Part shown: positions 6,657-7,438 of the stretch, one piece after another | Layout of the letters: every line of letters begins with the position of its first letter | Position numbering within the stretch: the stretch's first letter is position 1 | Source of the DNA: Sphingobium sp. | GTDB lineage: Bacteria > Pseudomonadota > Alphaproteobacteria > Sphingomonadales > Sphingomonadaceae | DNA: 7,438 nucleotides | Reading direction: 5' to 3' | Assembly (NCBI GenBank): GCA_030148625.1 | Contig: JASBTC010000168.1 | Coordinates: forward strand, 1 to 7,438 | Made by a program: the position numbers and the translations under genes | The notes under the pieces: generated by a model | Seen by the model: the letters and a program-made list of their open reading frames with translations, nothing else | The model's database searches: none | Told to the model about the DNA's origin: nothing

Positions 6657-7438
6657 TTACTCCGACTTGTCAGGGCTTGCCGCGGTAAGTTTGGCCAGCA
6701 AAGCAAGCGCTTCCCTGCGCTGGTCCTTATCGTGCGGACTATAGGCGATAGGCGTCAGCAACAGTCTGACCTGGTCTGGCTTCTGGTCGGCAAAAAGCTG
6801 TCTTGCGAGCATCAGCCGCAGGTCGGCATCCTCGGGCGCGAGCAAATGCGCTCTCATCAATCCCGTCGCGGCATTCGGTGTCGGCGTTTCGCCGGCGACG
6901 ATGAAACTGCGATAGAACAAGATCAGGGGGACGGGATGATCCGGATCGATCCGGTTCGCGCTCAAGGCGAAACGTCGCGCCTCTTTGGCGAAGCGCACTT
7001 TATCGTCCTTCCCGGTACTGGCCGATGCACGCCTTAGCGCGACTTCGGCCTTGATCATCAGAGCATCTATTGATGTTCCATCCGAAACGAGAACGCGATC
7101 GGCTGCGGCGTCTGCCTCGCCCACATTTCCACTTGCCAGTTCGGCCTCTGCGAGATTGCCCAGAACCCGCACATCCTCTGGCCATTGCGCCGCGGTTCGT
7201 CGGGCATCGGAGGCGATGTCACGGTCGAGTTTCTTCTCGGTCGCGAGGCGCGCCCGGATCAGCGTCGGGATCATCGCCGCTTCGCCAGGGGTGGGGTCAC
7301 GCACATCGATCGGGCCGATCGAGAGCTCTTCGGGCGATATCCGCGCGGTCTTCATCGGCTTGGTTCGGTACGCCATCACCTCGCGTTCGAGCTGCTTCAG
7401 ATTTCCGAATGCCTTCACCGCCGCCTCACCCGGCGGCG
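6657..7438 (-). CDS. TPR-type protein, C-terminal part (5' end outside window)
   Basis: The reading frame stays open to the right edge: codons upstream of the GTG at 7416-7418 read PPGEAAV, so the true start is probably outside. At least 259 residues are visible. Numbering from that GTG, residues 1-45 (KAFGNLKQLEREVMAYRTKPM...IGPIDVRDPTPGEAAM) look like the end of another domain. Residues about 55-250 are alanine- and leucine-rich paired helices of tetratricopeptide type, for example WPEDVRVLGNLAEAELASGN (79-98) and later LLAPEDADLRLMLARQLFAD (192-211). From memory, this arrangement resembles the C-terminal half of alphaproteobacterial proteins with a DUF1570 or peptidase-MA-like N-terminal domain; that part is not visible, so this is tentative. 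TPR helices usually mediate protein contacts. It converges on the acyl-CoA ligase gene. Confidence 0.8.
   Translation of the reverse strand, partial: PPGEAAVKAFGNLKQLEREVMAYRTKPMKTARISPEELSIGPIDVRDPTPGEAAMIPTLIRARLATEKKLDRDIASDARRTAAQWPEDVRVLGNLAEAELASGNVGEADAAADRVLVSDGTSIDALMIKAEVALRRASASTGKDDKVRFAKEARRFALSANRIDPDHPVPLILFYRSFIVAGETPTPNAATGLMRAHLLAPEDADLRLMLARQLFADQKPDQVRLLLTPIAYSPHDKDQRREALALLAKLTAASPDKSE

Overview
The window looks like ordinary chromosomal DNA from a high-GC alphaproteobacterium, most likely a sphingomonad (Sphingomonas or a close relative). This rests on codon bias, the kinds of proteins present, and GC-rich palindromic intergenic repeats of a style I associate with that family. 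No rRNA, tRNA, CRISPR array, transposase, integrase or phage gene could be recognised. The genus assignment is an inference.

Layout, left to right. 1-302 is non-coding and mostly a palindromic intergenic repeat (copy A). 303-1160 (minus) encodes a secreted, cysteine-containing two-module protein with a PGYRPD tandem-repeat linker. 1161-1488 is non-coding and holds a candidate promoter for that gene and a second repeat (copy B), whose right end runs into the next gene's stop codon. 1489-2412 (minus) encodes a short CobT-like protein: the von Willebrand factor A half of the cobaltochelatase CobT subunit without the usual N-terminal half. A 183-bp divergent spacer follows. 2596-3660 (plus) encodes an exported serine hydrolase of the class A beta-lactamase fold that keeps SxxK, SDN and KTG but shows no obvious Glu166. 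3845-4228 (plus) encodes a small NTF2/SnoaL-like protein. 4229-4932 is a 704-bp gene-free stretch dominated by a nested inverted-repeat element (copy C, about 4362-4791). 4933-6561 (plus) encodes an AlkK-type fatty-acyl-CoA ligase with all adenylation motifs. 6657 to the right edge (minus) is the C-terminal part of a TPR-type protein that runs out of the window.

The genes do not form one pathway. Each seems to be its own transcription unit, separated by spacers of roughly 95-700 bp. There is no cobN, cobS or other cobalamin gene beside the CobT-like gene, so a role in cobalt insertion is not supported by context. I see no convincing new multi-gene system. The points most worth a second look are the nested palindromic repeat family, the orphan short CobT-like VWA protein, and the beta-lactamase-fold hydrolase with a rebuilt omega-loop region.
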